Shown: positions 1 to 11,619, counted from the stretch's first letter. The stretch: 64,000 bases of DNA from Vanessa cardui (GCF_905220365.1 NC_061141.1:2673501-2737500), one strand, 5' to 3'. Numbers and translations are program-made. The notes: generated by a model not told the origin, from the sequence alone.

Positions 1-125
1 CACACCGCGAAATATATCTTTCGGATTCATCCATACCGGACTTTGGCCAGTTAACACTGAAATATTCCAGGACGCTGATTATCTTCCTAGTCAGGTTACT
101 GATCGCTCTTTAGCCCTTTTGCTGT
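1..125 (+). pseudogene. pogo-like transposase, internal fragment
   Basis: Frame 2 reads the conserved stretch after the DDE domain of pogo/Tigger transposases: G-F-x-x-T-G-L-W-P-V-N, then E-I-F, D-A-D-Y-L-P-S and V-T-D-R-S. The related element at 62.4 kb has the same motif (A-T-G-T-W-L-V-N, ADFSPSQVTG). The reading is cut at about 110-125, where piggyBac-related sequence begins. The catalytic part would lie upstream of the window. This is a remnant and is not expressed as a complete protein. Confidence 0.6.
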
Positions 126-487
126 TAGAGGGAATATTTTTCCCACCATCTTTTATATAAAAAAAAACTGCCAATTGTAGTAACTTTTTAAATTTGGCAA
201 CAATAAATGAAAAAAGAAAGTTTATTTTTTAATTTGACATTGACATATGACATATCGTATACGAATTTTTTCAAAACGGCTGCATTGAAAATTAAAAACA
301 GGAGTTTTTTCAATTGCGAGAGAAATCGGTATAAATCTTCAAATTCACTTGGTGATTTATGGTAAGTTCTTTTAGTTTTTGTAGATATATTTCTAATATC
401 TTGGAAATCAGACGTATTTTTGGTTTATCTTGCACCAAATTTTTTCTGCAATAATTTTTCTTGGTGGTAAGAATATTCCCTCTAACC
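124..487. repeat. Inverted pair of a 22-bp motif at the left end of piggyBac 1
   Basis: TTAGAGGGAATATTTTTCCC at about 124 is repeated in reverse complement at 463-487 (TGGTGGTAAGAATATTCCCT). A third, direct copy lies near 9858. The second copy falls in a predicted 5' intron of the transposase gene (donor GTAAGT at about 362, acceptor before 522). The short run after it contains CCCTAACC-type words but no tandem telomere array. Confidence 0.5.
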
Positions 488-2189
488 GTAACCCTAACCT
501 TACCGTAACCGTATTGTACAGATTGACTGAAAATGAGCAGGAAAAAACTAAAAGATAGTGAAATAGAGTCGGCTCTGGAAGAAATGTTCGGTTTACCATC
601 AGATCCAGACCAGTCTGAAGACGATGAGGGATCGGATGAGGAAAATGTTTTACAATATCATAATGCAAAACTGCAGCGGATTTTGGAGGATTTAGATGAA
701 CCAGGATTGCGATCTTCAGATATAATGACGGCTTCTCCTCAACCTTCCACGTCGAGTGATGAACCGGACCCGCATTGTTTTGTAAGATTTGAAAGGGCAT
801 CGTTGTCGCCTAAACCTTCCACGTCGAATGCTGAACTGCCTAGTAGCGCCGATCCGTGTACAGTTCAAACTGCAAGGGGACAGGGAAGTGGATATGAGAT
901 GGAAACTGGACGAGAAATAGGACAGAGAAGGATAGCTGGAATAAGTCTGGACCATGGAGATAGTGGACCAGATTCATCAGAGTCATCAGAGTCAGAAGTA
1001 GAGTCAGAAACAAATGCTTCTGACGAAGATGAAGATACGTGGAAGAAAAAATTATGGACTGACAAGAGGCCACAACCAGACATCTTTGATAGTGTACCAA
1101 TGACTCCAAGACGCATGTTACCATCAAGTGCCAGGCCTGTTCGTCACTTTGAAAAATTTTTTACTCAAGAAGTTTTCGAATTGATTGTTACAGAAACAAA
1201 CCGATATGCTAATCAAAATAACGTAGTGGAGTGGACTGAAATTTATAACAAAGAATTGGAGGCTTTCTTGGGAATTCTAATTATAATGGGCTACCACATT
1301 TTACCTTCTTTAGAACTTTATTGGTCATCAGATCCTGGTTTTAGAGTTGATGAAATATCTTCCATTATGCCCTACAGAAGATTCAAGCAAATTCTAAGAT
1401 GTTTGCACTTGAATGATAATTCAAAACAACTAGATAGGTCTGATCCCGCCTATGATAAATTATACAAAGTAAGACCATTGTTGACCCTACTCAACCGGGT
1501 ATTTCAAGAAAACGCTCATAACTCATCATCACAGTCCATAGACGAATCGATGATTCTTTTCTAGGGGAGGTCCTCATTGAAACAATACATGCCCCTTAAA
1601 CCTATAAAAAGAGGTTTCAAGGTGTGGTGCCGTTGCGACAGTTCTACTGGTTATTTGTATGAGTTCGATATATATACCGGAAAAGAAGGTAACAGTGTGG
1701 AAGACAATTTAGGAGCAAAGGTAATCACGAAATTAACTGAAAAATTGAAAGGAATGGCAGCTGTGCATGTCACATTTGATAATTTTTTTTGTGGTTTTAA
1801 TATCATGAATTATCTGCATGCTAATGGCATTTATGCTACTGGCACTGTACGCAGATAAAGAGCAGACTTGCCTCAAATTGTAAAGAGCAAAAGGAAACTG
1901 AAATTAGAAAAAGGTCAATATAAATGGAGAGTAAAAGAAGACGTAGCTTTTGTGATCTGGCAAGACACAAAAGAAGTTCTATTTTTGACTAATGCTTTCC
2001 ATCCAAAGGAAAATAAAACGTTCGTACCCAGGACACAAAAGGATGGTACAAAGGTTGAAGTTCGATGCCCTGCAGTAGTAAAATAATACACAGGCAGAAT
2101 GGGAGGAGTTGATCACTTCGATCATATCAAAGGTACATATTCAGTTGGACGAAGAAGCAAACGATGGTGGCTCCGCATTTTTTATTTTT

Positions 2190-2206
2190 AAGCTATTGCA
2201 TAGCTT
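2190..2206 (+). repeat. Helentron 5'-terminal hairpin
   Basis: AAGCTAT, loop TGC, ATAGCTT gives a perfect 7-bp stem immediately at the 5' junction. Its core recurs inverted at the 3' end (9108-9120), forming the short subterminal inverted repeats expected of Helentrons. Confidence 0.7.
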
Positions 2207-2537
2207 CTATCGCAGGCCTTGAGCGCGGGGACTAAATCCAGAAATTCCGTAACGAAAAAACCTCACGCTCCCCACTCCGACGGGCACGGAGGTGTGGCTT
2301 GAAGGCCGTGCATCGTCTAACGTCGTGTCAGTTCGGCAGTCTTCGACACGGCGCTGTGTGTCGTGCGATTAGACGTATTGTACGACTTTACGGAACTCGC
2401 CCGAATCGAGACGAGCTGCTCCGAAATCGGACGAATACATAATCAGCTGTTTGTGAGAAAGTATATAGGTGTATAAGTATTTATCTACAACAGTGAACGG
2501 CTGTACTTGTAAAATTTGTGTATAAAGTGTTTTGAAT

Positions 2538-5500
2538 ATGAATGAACAAAGTGCATTTATTATTAATGAAGAAAGTCACGAAAAAATAGTGAAAGAAGAC
2601 GAGTGAGTACTCTATATACATACATTTTATTATTATCACAAATGCAGTATTAATTCTAAATTGAAAATATAATACTGCTATAAAGATAACCTCAATTATT
2701 TATACCTAGATATTTTCGTTTTATAGAGAAGAAAAGCGTAAAGAGCTAAAAAGAAAAAAGACTAATGCACGTCAAAGGGCATATTATCAGCGTCAGAAAG
2801 ATTTGAAAAAAAATGCAGGAATAATAAAAAAAACAGTACCAAAATCAAATGCTGAACGTCAAAGGAAATTTCGTCAACATAATGCAGAAAAATCTTACAT
2901 GGATATGTAAGTTGATTTAATAATATTATTTCTTATTTATTTTTATCTATCTACAAACAAATTGTAATATATGCTTCAATATTATTTAATTTAAGGATTG
3001 TATCATTTTTTTTTACAGAAAAAGACGAAAATTGTGCAGTAATGAAGACAATATCGTGCGATGTAGCGCTGTTGAAAATATAGAAAATGTAACGCTACAA
3101 GAAAATCAATTTCACAGCCAACAACTTCATATTTATGAACAGCGTAATGAATGCATTACTCCTGAAGTTATTCTACACAGAAACACAGCAATTCCTGGCG
3201 ATGGTAATTGTCTATTCCACTCGCTCATAAGTGTTTTGCAACTTAATATTGAGAGTTGTGACTTGAGAAATCAGTTGCGCGATTCACCCTATTTAAACTC
3301 CTGCCACAATCCGCAAGAAGCATATAACATTCTATCCAGCAGTAATGGTTACGGAGATTTGGATTGTTTGTACTTATTCTCTAAAATGTACAATCAAAAT
3401 ATTTGTGTACATTATTGTTTTTACAACATAACTACAACGAATGAAGACACTATCTTTTGTCATTTTAAAGCGAATGATACACAAAACTGGATTCATCTTC
3501 ATCTTCGTGAACAACATTTCACACCTTTTTATGAAGTATCAGATTTATTGGAGACAGTACAAGACGCTACCCAAAATGAAGCCCATGTTGATGCCAATAT
3601 TGAACTATTGCGTGATAATTACGATGAAGATCCTACAGAAGATAACCATAACAATCATGGAAATGAAATTGGGATTGATAGAGAAGATCGAATTGGTGAA
3701 AATAATACGGATTTCATTGATGATGATACTATTCCAGTTTATACAAATTATCGTAAACACAGTACAAGTCATATTGATTTTTATAACGAATTTACGAGTA
3801 ATTCATTCGGTCATTCTTGTATTATTTGCGACAGACTATGGTGGAAAGGAGACTTGAAAAAGTCGACCAGTAAACATGAAAGTATTTTGAAAACAATACT
3901 ACAGGTAATTTCATTTCTTAATTATTCACTTTATATTTTTTTCTTTCTATATCTTGATAATACGAACTTGATTTTTTTTAGAATTACATACCTGGTGAAA
4001 TTGTTCAAGTCTGCTCTACGTGTTATACATCTCTGCAGAAAGAAAGAATTCCTCTCATGTCAACCTACAATGGTTTTGCATATCCGAAACTTCCATCACA
4101 TTTACCAACGTTAAACCTTATCGAGCAACGGTTGATTTCCCCGAGAATACCGTTCATGCAGATTCGTAGACTGAGACACGTTAATGGTCAGTACGGTATT
4201 TATGGCCAGATAATTAATGTACCTGTTGAAGTTAATACAATGGTGAAACAATTGCCAAGAAACATTGAAGATGACCATTGCTTTTATGTGCATTTGAAAA
4301 AGAAGTTGATTCACAAAACTAGTTATGTCCACGGGCTTATAAATAAGAGCCATATTAAAGAGTGGTTGTCGTATTTAGTATCTACGCCTCTTTATATTTA
4401 TCATGACATTAAAATCGATGAATCTTTTTTCACGGGCAATGAACGTACTTCGCAATTGAATATGGATGAAATAAGTGAACATGTGCCAATTGAAGACAAT
4501 TTAGTTGCGCAGCAACAAACTCTTTTGTGGAATGATGATTATTTTTTGAGTATAGCACCCGGTGAATATAACAGGCCAATCAGTATTTTAATGGATGAAC
4601 ATGCGGAAGAACTATCTTTTCCGACAATCTACGGCGGTCAGTTTCGAACATACAGAGATGGTGTTATTGTTACTCCGTTCATGCAAGCTACCAGCGAACT
4701 TCGGCGTACTGATAGGCGTGCTACTGACCCACAACACCTTTTATACATCGCTGCTAAAATCATGAGGTTGAGAGTTAGTAAATGTGTCAATGTTGCGTTT
4801 AAGCATGTTGGACAAGGTACTTCAATTACAAAAGAGACCATTCAATCTGAAGAATATATAAATAATTGTTTAGAAACAAATCTCGCATTTCTTCGCTGCA
4901 TACCAAATTCTGCTTGGTTTTGGTCAGATCGCAAAAAAGATGTTTTTGCAATGATCAGGCAATTAGGGCCACCAACTACTTTTATGACTCTCAGCGCCAA
5001 TGAAACTGGCTGGGAAAATTTATTGAAATTATTGTACAAATTAAAAAACGAGGGAACGGAAATTTCAGGTGAGTTATTAGCAGAAATGAGTTATGTGCAT
5101 AAAGCTCAACTTGTGAATGAAGATGCCGTAACTTGTGCAATCTATTTCAATAAAATGGTAAATTGTCTGTTAAAAATTTTGCAATCAAAGAAAAGAAATT
5201 CATTCGGAAAATATAGAGTAATACATTATTTCAAAAGAATAGAATTTCAACATCGTGGTAGCCCACATGCTCATATTCTTCTTTGGTTGGACAATGTTCC
5301 TGAAGATTTATCAAGTAATGATCCCGAAGTAATTAAATTAATCGACGAATTAGTTTCTGTGTCAGCGTCAGAGGCGTCTGGAAATATAAAACTAGTAACA
5401 CACAAACACACATTCACGTGTTATAAAAAAATGAATCCTAATAAAAAACAAGAATGTCGATTTGGTGCACCATTTATGCCAACAAAAAAAACTATTAATT

Positions 5501-8500
5501 TGATACCTATGAAAAACACTGATCCCGATTACTCAGAAGCACTTTTCAAAGAATATAAGGAACGATTTAAGTTTATAAAAAATAATCTCGAAAATATTGA
5601 CTACACAGATTTTGATGAATTTTACTCGCATAATGGTATTATTTCTGATGATCATTACTACGATATTATTCGTGCTGGTATCAGTAGACCAAAATTATTC
5701 TATAAAAGGACACCAGCCGAAAAATGGCACAACACTTTTAATCCATTCGTATTACATCATTTGAAATCCAACATGGATTTTCAGATTATACTAGATGAAT
5801 ATGCTTGTGCAACATATGTTGTTGAATATGTCAATAAGCATAATAGAGGGATAAGTAATTTGCAAAGACAAATAATTGACATAATGGACGAGCATCCAGA
5901 ATTCGACATTGTCGATATCACGAAAAAAATGAGTATTGACATACTTCAGTCTGTTGAAATGCCGGCACAAGAAGCTGCTTGGTATTTATTAAGAGAACCT
6001 ATGGCTAAGTCATCGGTGGTGACAGTCTACATTCCAACGGTATTTCCTACTGAACGCGCAAGAATTAGAAAATCTATGAAGGAGCTTGAAGCGTTAGATG
6101 ATGATTGTACGAACGTTTGGAAAGAGAATTGGCTTGATAAATATGAGAAACGACCTGAAGAACTCCGCGATGTTACGTTAGCACAATTCGTTGCAAAATA
6201 TTACCTAAATACAAAGGGGACTTACACTAAAAGAGACACTGCAAAAATAATAAGATACAGGAACTACGATATGGCTGACAATTACAACGATTACAGGCGT
6301 GAGATGGTTCTGTTGCATGTTCCTTTTCAAAGTGAAGAAAATGATATTATTGCTGAAAATAAGTTCATTCAAATATACGAGGACAACAAAGATACGATAT
6401 TAGAACGTAGGAAAGAATTTTAATCAAATTTGGACATAGAGAAAACTTTAGAAATTTGTAGACAGTTGTGCCGAGAAAACGATGAAGAACAAGAAGACGA
6501 AGAATTATTAAGAGCGGTTGATATATTGCATGAAAGAGATCCTTATGACTTATTGCTACGCGATCCAAACTCAACTGCTAACGTTGATTTACAAAATGCA
6601 TCTCTGCATAAACTTGGCGCTGTAGCTAAAAAAAGAGAAAATTTAATGGATTATCAACAATTCTATAATTTAATGCGGATGGCCAATGATCAACAAAGAG
6701 ATATTCTTATGACTATAATCCATCATTTACAAACTTCAATTCAAGAACCGTTTCAAATTTTTTTTACGGGACCAGCAGGTACGGGAAAATCATTCGTTAT
6801 CAAACTGATTATGGAAATTTACAATAGGTACACTGATAATGATGGTTACTGCAATGCCTATATTACATGTGCTTCAACCGGCAAAGCTGCCGTGGCCATT
6901 GACGGTACAACTGTTCATACAGCGCTGAAAATTTCTCTTTCAAAACTTTTGCCTCTATCATCAGAAACGTTGCAATTGTACAGATCTCTCTTCAGATATG
7001 TCAGAGTACTGATCATTGATGAAATTAGCATGGTTAGTGCTGAACTTCTACATAAAATCGATAATCGTCTAAAACAAATAACAGGCAAAAACACAGATTT
7101 CGGAAGTATAGATGTTATTTTGATCGGAGATTTACGGCAATTGCCACCAGTAAGATCGACACCAATTTACAAGACGATCAGAACCAGCATGATTGGGCCG
7201 CATTTATGGAGAAAATTAAAATTTTATCAACTCACCACAGTAATGAGACAAGCTAATGTTGCATTTTCACAAGTTTTGACAAAAATAGGTAATGGAGATG
7301 TACTAGATGAGCATGAGTTTCAACTTATTGAATCGAGATTTTTCAAAAAAGAGGATGTTGCTACATTATGTCCTGATGGAGTTCGTTTATTTTTTAAAAA
7401 TGAAGATGTTGCCGCCTATAACAATTTGATTTTAAGCCAATGTGAAAACAAAGTTCTTTCAATGTCCGTAGACGTCATTATTGGCGCTAAAAGTGCTGAG
7501 CAAGAAGCTAATTTTAGACTTAAATTACATAAAAAATCTGTTATTGACACTGGAGGACTGCCTTATCACATTACTTTTGTCGTTGGAAAACATTATGTTA
7601 TTACAACTAACATCGACGTTTCTGATGGTTTGTGCAATGGTGCTGTTGGGAAATTGGTACATCTAGAATTTGATGAAAGTAACACATTAATAAGAGTTTG
7701 GCTAGAGTTTTGTGGTTCAGATAAAGTGGGTAGAAAAAAAAGGCAAAAAGCAGCCGCTCTAGCAGTGCAAAACAGAGTTGGCAATCTCGCTGTTCCCATT
7801 GAATTACGAACAGCAAATATTTCATTAACATCGGATAGAAAATGTATAGCCAAACGCAAACATTTTCCATTAACTTCAGCTCTTGCTCTAACTATACATA
7901 AGTCGCAAGGTGGAACTTTTGACGAAATAGTATATGAGTATAGTAAAGCACATTCTCAGGAACTCGTTTATGTTGCGCTCTCTCGGGTGACTAATATTGA
8001 AAAATTGTATATCACGACAAAAAACGATAATTCTACATTCAGGTTTTATCATAATCGAAAGCAAGCTGCATCGACTGTATCTTTGTTGCAAGAATTCAAA
8101 AGACTGTCTTTAAATAGTGTTGAGACGATAGCTCAAAGTGTATTAGATTTTATTAGTAATAGAAATGGCATTTCAATAATGACTTTCAACTGCCAAAGTC
8201 TAAATAGTCATAAATACGATTTACAAGATTCAGTTACGAGACAAACAAATGTGTTACTTCTTACCGAAACTTGCATGACCCATGATAATCCGATTGAAAT
8301 ACCTAATTTTAATTGTATTGTTCACTTCAAACGAGATACTGTTTCAAAAGGTGGGGTAGCTATTTACCAAAATGAAAATGATATTACTAATATTATGACT
8401 CCGAATATTGAAATAAATATTGCACACGTTAGCGATGTTAATGTTAGGCGCTCAGTTGTTGGAGATATTTGTGCGTGCTTATGCAAACTTAGAAATGGCC

Positions 8501-8880
8501 TACAAATAGTTATGGTAGCAATTTACATTTCTCCGAATCCAAAATTGGACGAGGTAGAGCATTTTATTCATCGCACTTTACTGGAGTATACTGAAGAAGG
8601 GTCGAAAATACTTGGCACAAATGGTAATAAATTTCCACTTATCTTGGCTGGCGATTTCAACATTAACTTCGCTGATAAAAAATCAGAGCGGTTGACAACT
8701 TTTTTATCAAAAACATTGAATTTAAAAATGAATAATAATCCACAAGAGTCCACAACGAAATATGGGACCACCATTGACGCAGTATTTTCTAGGTATTTAG
8801 AGGATATTAAGTCACAAACTTATGTTTCTTATTTTAGTTATCATAAACCTATAGTTTCAATGATAAATATTCCTGAATAA
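2538..8880 (+). pseudogene. Helentron OTU-Rep-helicase-endonuclease protein, one in-frame TAA
   Basis: I infer four exons: 2538-2602, 2727-2906, 3019-3904 and 3982-8880, all with GT-AG introns. They total 6030 nt, an exact multiple of three. The N-terminus is basic with the helitron-like motif N-A-E-R-Q-R-K-F-R. An OTU-type cysteine protease follows (P-G-D-G-N-C-L-F-H-S). The HUH Rep has H-R-G-S-P-H-A-H-I-L-L-W and the tyrosine motif T-Y-V-V-E-Y-V-N-K. The SF1 helicase has Walker A G-P-A-G-T-G-K-S, D-E-I-S-M, G-D-L-R-Q-L-P-P and H-K-S-Q-G-G-T. An apurinic-type endonuclease follows (T-F-N-C-Q-S-L, L-T-E-T, A-G-D-F-N-I-N). One TAA at 6421-6423 splits Rep from helicase, with the same frame on both sides. 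The final endonuclease motif, usually S-D-H, reads S-Y-H. With these two changes it is probably inactive, though very recently so. Confidence 0.85.
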
Positions 8881-9107
8881 GCAACAGCTACTGTAAGATA
8901 ATAAAACCCACATGTATTGTAAAATAATAAAAAATATTTTAAACAATATTAACTTTTTATTTATTTAATAAAAGAAAAATTTGTTTCCCTATCCGTCACC
9001 ACGCTCAAAAAGTGTAACTTGAATTAATATCAAAGAAAAAGAAATATTGTATGAATAAAATAAAAATAAAAAATAAATAATTATAATTGCATAAGTTGAT
9101 ACAGAAT

Positions 9108-9150
9108 GCTATGCAATAGCTTTACCGCGGCAGTCCCCGAGTGCCACACG
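9108..9150 (+). repeat. Helentron 3'-terminal hairpin region
   Basis: GCTAT, loop GCA, ATAGC (9108-9120) forms a hairpin matching the 5' stem in reverse. It is followed by a GC-rich segment (ACCGCGGCAGTCCCCGAGTG) and the junction with piggyBac coding sequence. This is the presumed termination signal of rolling-circle transposition. Confidence 0.65.
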
Positions 9151-9986
9151 TATTTTCTTTTTGATGCCTGCATCACAAATGCATTTTTGCTTTACAGTGC
9201 AAATGCTAATTCTGCGGCACTAAACAACTTAGAGTTTCGTGTTGCCTTAGCAAGAGGGCTAATTGCAGGATTTTCATCACGGAAACGGCGTTCAGCTGGA
9301 GTCAATTTTATTGTAAGAAAAAAAGTTGCGCTTTCCGAAAATCACCAAAAGTTGAAAATTATCAATGTTACTGCTCCAGAAATTCGATTTTCTAACGTTG
9401 GAGAGCATATGCCAGTTGATCTACCCTCGTATCAACGATGTCGTTATTGCAGCACTAAGATAAAAGATAAGCGGTCCAAGATCAAGTGTAGCAAATGTGA
9501 TGTTCCATTATGTGTAACGCCTTGTTTCCTAAATTTTCATAAACAAACGCCAACATAATTTGTACATCCATTTATCTACACTTTTTCTTGGCCACTTGTC
9601 CTAAGTGTTTATGGACATTATGTTTTTATCTTGTGTGACATATGTATTCTAATTGGTATATACATATGTGCCTAACTTTTCTGTTTATTTTATTTACCTT
9701 ACCTCCCACATCATTTCTACGTTGTATTCTTATAATATTCAATGTTCGTATGTTGTCTTAGTGCTTAGTTTCTTGTGCACTCTTCTCTGCATAGCTTTCC
9801 AATTACATGTTACATTTATTTAATTATTTTTTCGTATGATGTTAATTCGCCTCCAGGCAGAGGGAATATTTTTACCACCAATAGAAAAAATAAAAAAATT
9901 TAAATTTTTTTTTCAAATTTATATTTTTAGACATCAAAAATAATCTGAAGTCGAAATCAGATTTCATTTATCGTAGCTCGATCGTT

Positions 9987-10748
9987 ATGTCCGTTAAGGG
10001 GTTAGCGACTTCCAATAGTCCTGGTCCATCCAGCTCTAACTTGGTCGGCATTTCAAGAAGTGAAAAACCCGTGCCATTTTCTACCCTTGCAGACAGTATT
10101 TTACACGATTCCCGTACACTTAGTCCATCAATCATAAATTTACCGGCTACTCCTCCTCTATATAGCTACGATATAGAAGACGTACCTAAGCCTGCAGAAA
10201 ACCCTCGTGAGAATTCGCCTGATCTGGCGATATCTGAACCCGTTGTTCCCTCTACAGTTATTACATCTGATGTAATACCTGTAGCATCAACATCACGAGA
10301 TACTTCAGTTACTATGACAGCAATTCCATTCTCACCTGACTCTCTTCGACCCTTGCCAAAGGCTCCACCCAGGAAAGGAAATCAAACAAATAGACGCAAA
10401 GTGAAATCCGCTATCTTAACCGACACTCCTGTAAAATATGAACTAGCTGCAATCGAAGCAGTTAGAATGGCTAAGAAAAAAGTGAAAAGACCTAACTTTG
10501 AAGAAACCAAAAAAAGGAGATCAAAACCAGATACTAAAACTAAGAAGACCAAGGTTGGCAAGAAACAAAGAAGAAATGAAGACAGTGAAGAAGAAGAGGA
10601 ATCTTTTTGCCTTTGTTGTTTTGAGTCATATTCTAATAGCAAAGCCAAAGAAAAATGGGTGCAATGTCTGGAGTGCAAACAATGGGCTCATGAAGCTTGC
10701 ACTGGTGGGGAACTTTCTTATGTTTGCCACAACTGCTTGTCAGATTGA
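9987..10748 (+). CDS. pogo-like transposase C-terminal part with PHD-type zinc finger
   Basis: A 253-codon frame from ATG 9987 gives a Ser/Pro/Thr-rich linker, a conserved block (L-P-K-A-P-P-R-K-G-N-Q-T-N-R-R-K, then T-D-T-P-V-K), a Lys-rich stretch and an acidic run. It ends in a cysteine-rich finger C-L-C-C, C-L-E-C, W-A-H-E-A-C, C-H-N-C. The same order occurs at 62.8-63.2 kb. This is the 3' end of a pogo/Tigger-type transposase gene whose catalytic part was separated by the piggyBac insertion. It may be read only as a partial protein. The ATG is simply the first in frame, and upstream codons remain open. Confidence 0.7.
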   Translation: MSVKGLATSNSPGPSSSNLVGISRSEKPVPFSTLADSILHDSRTLSPSIINLPATPPLYSYDIEDVPKPAENPRENSPDLAISEPVVPSTVITSDVIPVASTSRDTSVTMTAIPFSPDSLRPLPKAPPRKGNQTNRRKVKSAILTDTPVKYELAAIEAVRMAKKKVKRPNFEETKKRRSKPDTKTKKTKVGKKQRRNEDSEEEEESFCLCCFESYSNSKAKEKWVQCLECKQWAHEACTGGELSYVCHNCLSD

Positions 10749-11190
10749 TATTTTTAATTTCCATAATATTTTTATTTTTCTCATTTGTGAGATGGTTGTA
10801 TTGTTACTAAAATATTCTAAGAAATACTGATTAATCAAGACTGATTGTAAAAGTTAAGGAACGACTGAAAGCTAATAAGCATTTTATGTTAAAGACTTAG
10901 AACTTATATTAGGTAATGTTATATAAGATTGTAAAACATTTTGTTTATGTGAGGTTATCTGTTATTTTGATTCATGTTACTAATAGGTCGATGTGATATT
11001 AGCGGTACTCTTAGCTACTTTAGAAGTAGATTATTCGTAGACTTGTAGTTACCTAAACTGAAAATTATATCAGTATAGAATATTGATAAAAAAGTTAGTT
11101 TCGTACTTGAAAAGTTTTATTTCAATAAATACCATTATATTATATCTTCATTTTTATTATAATATCCCTCAACACTTCTTCAAAATATAT
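10749..11190 (+). other. 3' untranslated tail of pogo 1
   Basis: AT-rich sequence with no supported gene. Two AATAAA-like signals lie near 11130. I read it as the 3' non-coding part of the pogo element, ahead of its subterminal repeats. Confidence 0.4.
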
Positions 11191-11434
11191 GTTTCAACTC
11201 TCCTCGACCCCTGTTTCATCTTACCTCGGTATGAGGGGAGTTGAAACAAATTAACTTGTTACGGTTAAGTCGATTTTTCACCGTAATATTTATCGCTTAC
11301 CATTTCTTTATGTTAATCATTCGCAAGTGTAAAGAATGACCTATCGTTTGGTACTAATATCATATGATTTCTATCTACAGCGTTGGGTTTATGAAACAAA
11401 ATGTCATAATTGTTTCAATTCCCCTCGGTTTCCC
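11191..11434 (+). repeat. pogo 1 subterminal repeats
   Basis: Four related words lie here: GTTTCAACTCTCCTCG (11191), TGTTTCATCTTACCTCGG (about 11212), the inverted GAGGGGAGTTGAAACA (11233), and TGTTTCAATTCCCCTCGG (11411). The last runs into TTTCCCC and TA, the likely 3' terminus. These are probable transposase-binding sites. A diverged version (TGTCACAAC...CCTCG) occurs at the 3' end of pogo 2. Confidence 0.55.
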
Positions 11435-11587
11435 CTACAAACAATTGAAGAACTCAAAACAAGAATAATGAATGCTGCAAATTCTATTCGACATAGCTTG
11501 AGTAGTGTTGTAGTAAAAAGTGAATTAAGAAAAAGAATGCGTATTTGTATACGAAATAGGGGATCTCATTTTGAACACGAATTATGA
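11430..11587 (+). pseudogene. Tc1/mariner-type transposase, C-terminal fragment
   Basis: The frame ends I-E-E-L-K-T-R-I, R-H-S-L-S-S, R-M-R-I-C-I-R-N-R-G, H-F-E-H-E-L, stop. This is the usual C-terminus of IS630/Tc1/mariner-type transposases in insects (R-x-x-x-C-I-x-x-x-G-x-H-F-E-H). No catalytic region is present. The fragment begins directly after the pogo 1 terminus. Confidence 0.55.
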
Positions 11588-11619
11588 ATAATAAACAGTG
11601 TAATTTCGAAAGTATGGAG

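Larger units (their letters stand above)
2189..9150 (+). mobile_element. Helentron (Helitron2-type rolling-circle transposon)
   Basis: The piggyBac frame stops making sense at 2188/2189 and resumes exactly at about 9151: ...I-F-Y-F on the left joins L-F-D-A-C on the right. This fixes an insertion of about 6.96 kb into a T-rich stretch, with no obvious target duplication, as expected for Helentrons inserting between T and T. The coding part combines OTU, Rep, helicase and apurinic-type endonuclease domains, an arrangement described for Helentrons. The ends carry hairpins (see separate entries). The 5' end (GCGGGGAC near 2225) and 3' end (AGTCCCCG near 9132) share short inverted words. Confidence 0.85.
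533..9558 (+). pseudogene. piggyBac-like transposase 1, three nonsense codons, split by Helentron
   Basis: The reading frame from ATG 533 to base 2188 is one continuous piggyBac frame, broken only by TAG at 1562, TAA at 1856 and TAA at 2084. It resumes after the Helentron at about 9151 and ends at 9558. An acidic, serine-rich N-terminus comes first, followed by the RNase H-like core with S-I-D-E-S (first Asp), V-T-F-D-N-F-F (second) and M-G-G-V-D-H (third). The C-terminus has the cysteine-rich domain (C-R-Y-C-S, C-S-K-C, C-V-T-P-C-F-L-N-F-H). The catalytic residues survive, but the stops and the 7 kb insertion make it dead. No frameshift is seen, so the decay looks young or driven mainly by point mutation. 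Confidence 0.85.
112..9900 (+). mobile_element. piggyBac-like element 1 (ends not resolved)
   Basis: The interval contains a decayed piggyBac transposase gene split by a Helentron. A 22-bp motif, AGAGGGAATATTNTTNCCACC, occurs near 125-147, inverted at 463-487, and again near 9858-9880, so it sits close to both ends and may be a subterminal transposase-binding repeat. I could not identify matching TTAA duplications: the left candidate is TTAG at about 109 and the right candidates are TTAA at 9842 or inside TTTAAA at about 9900. The outer limits are therefore approximate. Confidence 0.5.
1..11434 (+). mobile_element. pogo-like element 1, interrupted by a piggyBac/Helentron nest
   Basis: The first ~110 bases encode the end of a pogo/Tigger-type DDE domain. 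The 3' gene part lies at 9987-10748 and a tail rich in subterminal repeats runs to about 11434, where the sequence reads GGTTTCCCC followed by TA, the expected target dinucleotide for this group. Everything between about 112 and 9900 is a later insertion. The 5' end of the element lies outside the window. Assigning both coding pieces to one element is inference from orientation, order and the matching pogo copy at 62.2-63.2 kb. Confidence 0.65.

Noticed and set aside
485..516. CCCTAACC-type words resembling insect telomere repeats
   Set aside because: Only a few irregular words, not a tandem TTAGG array, and inside an element's 5' region.
3441..3857. Second ORF inside the Helentron OTU exon
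   Set aside because: Out-of-frame shadow of the OTU-containing exon, rich in Ile/Met, with no domain.
10382..10678. Minus-strand ORF over the PHD-finger region
   Set aside because: Antisense shadow of the Lys/Glu-rich coding strand. Its Phe/Leu/Ser richness mirrors that composition.
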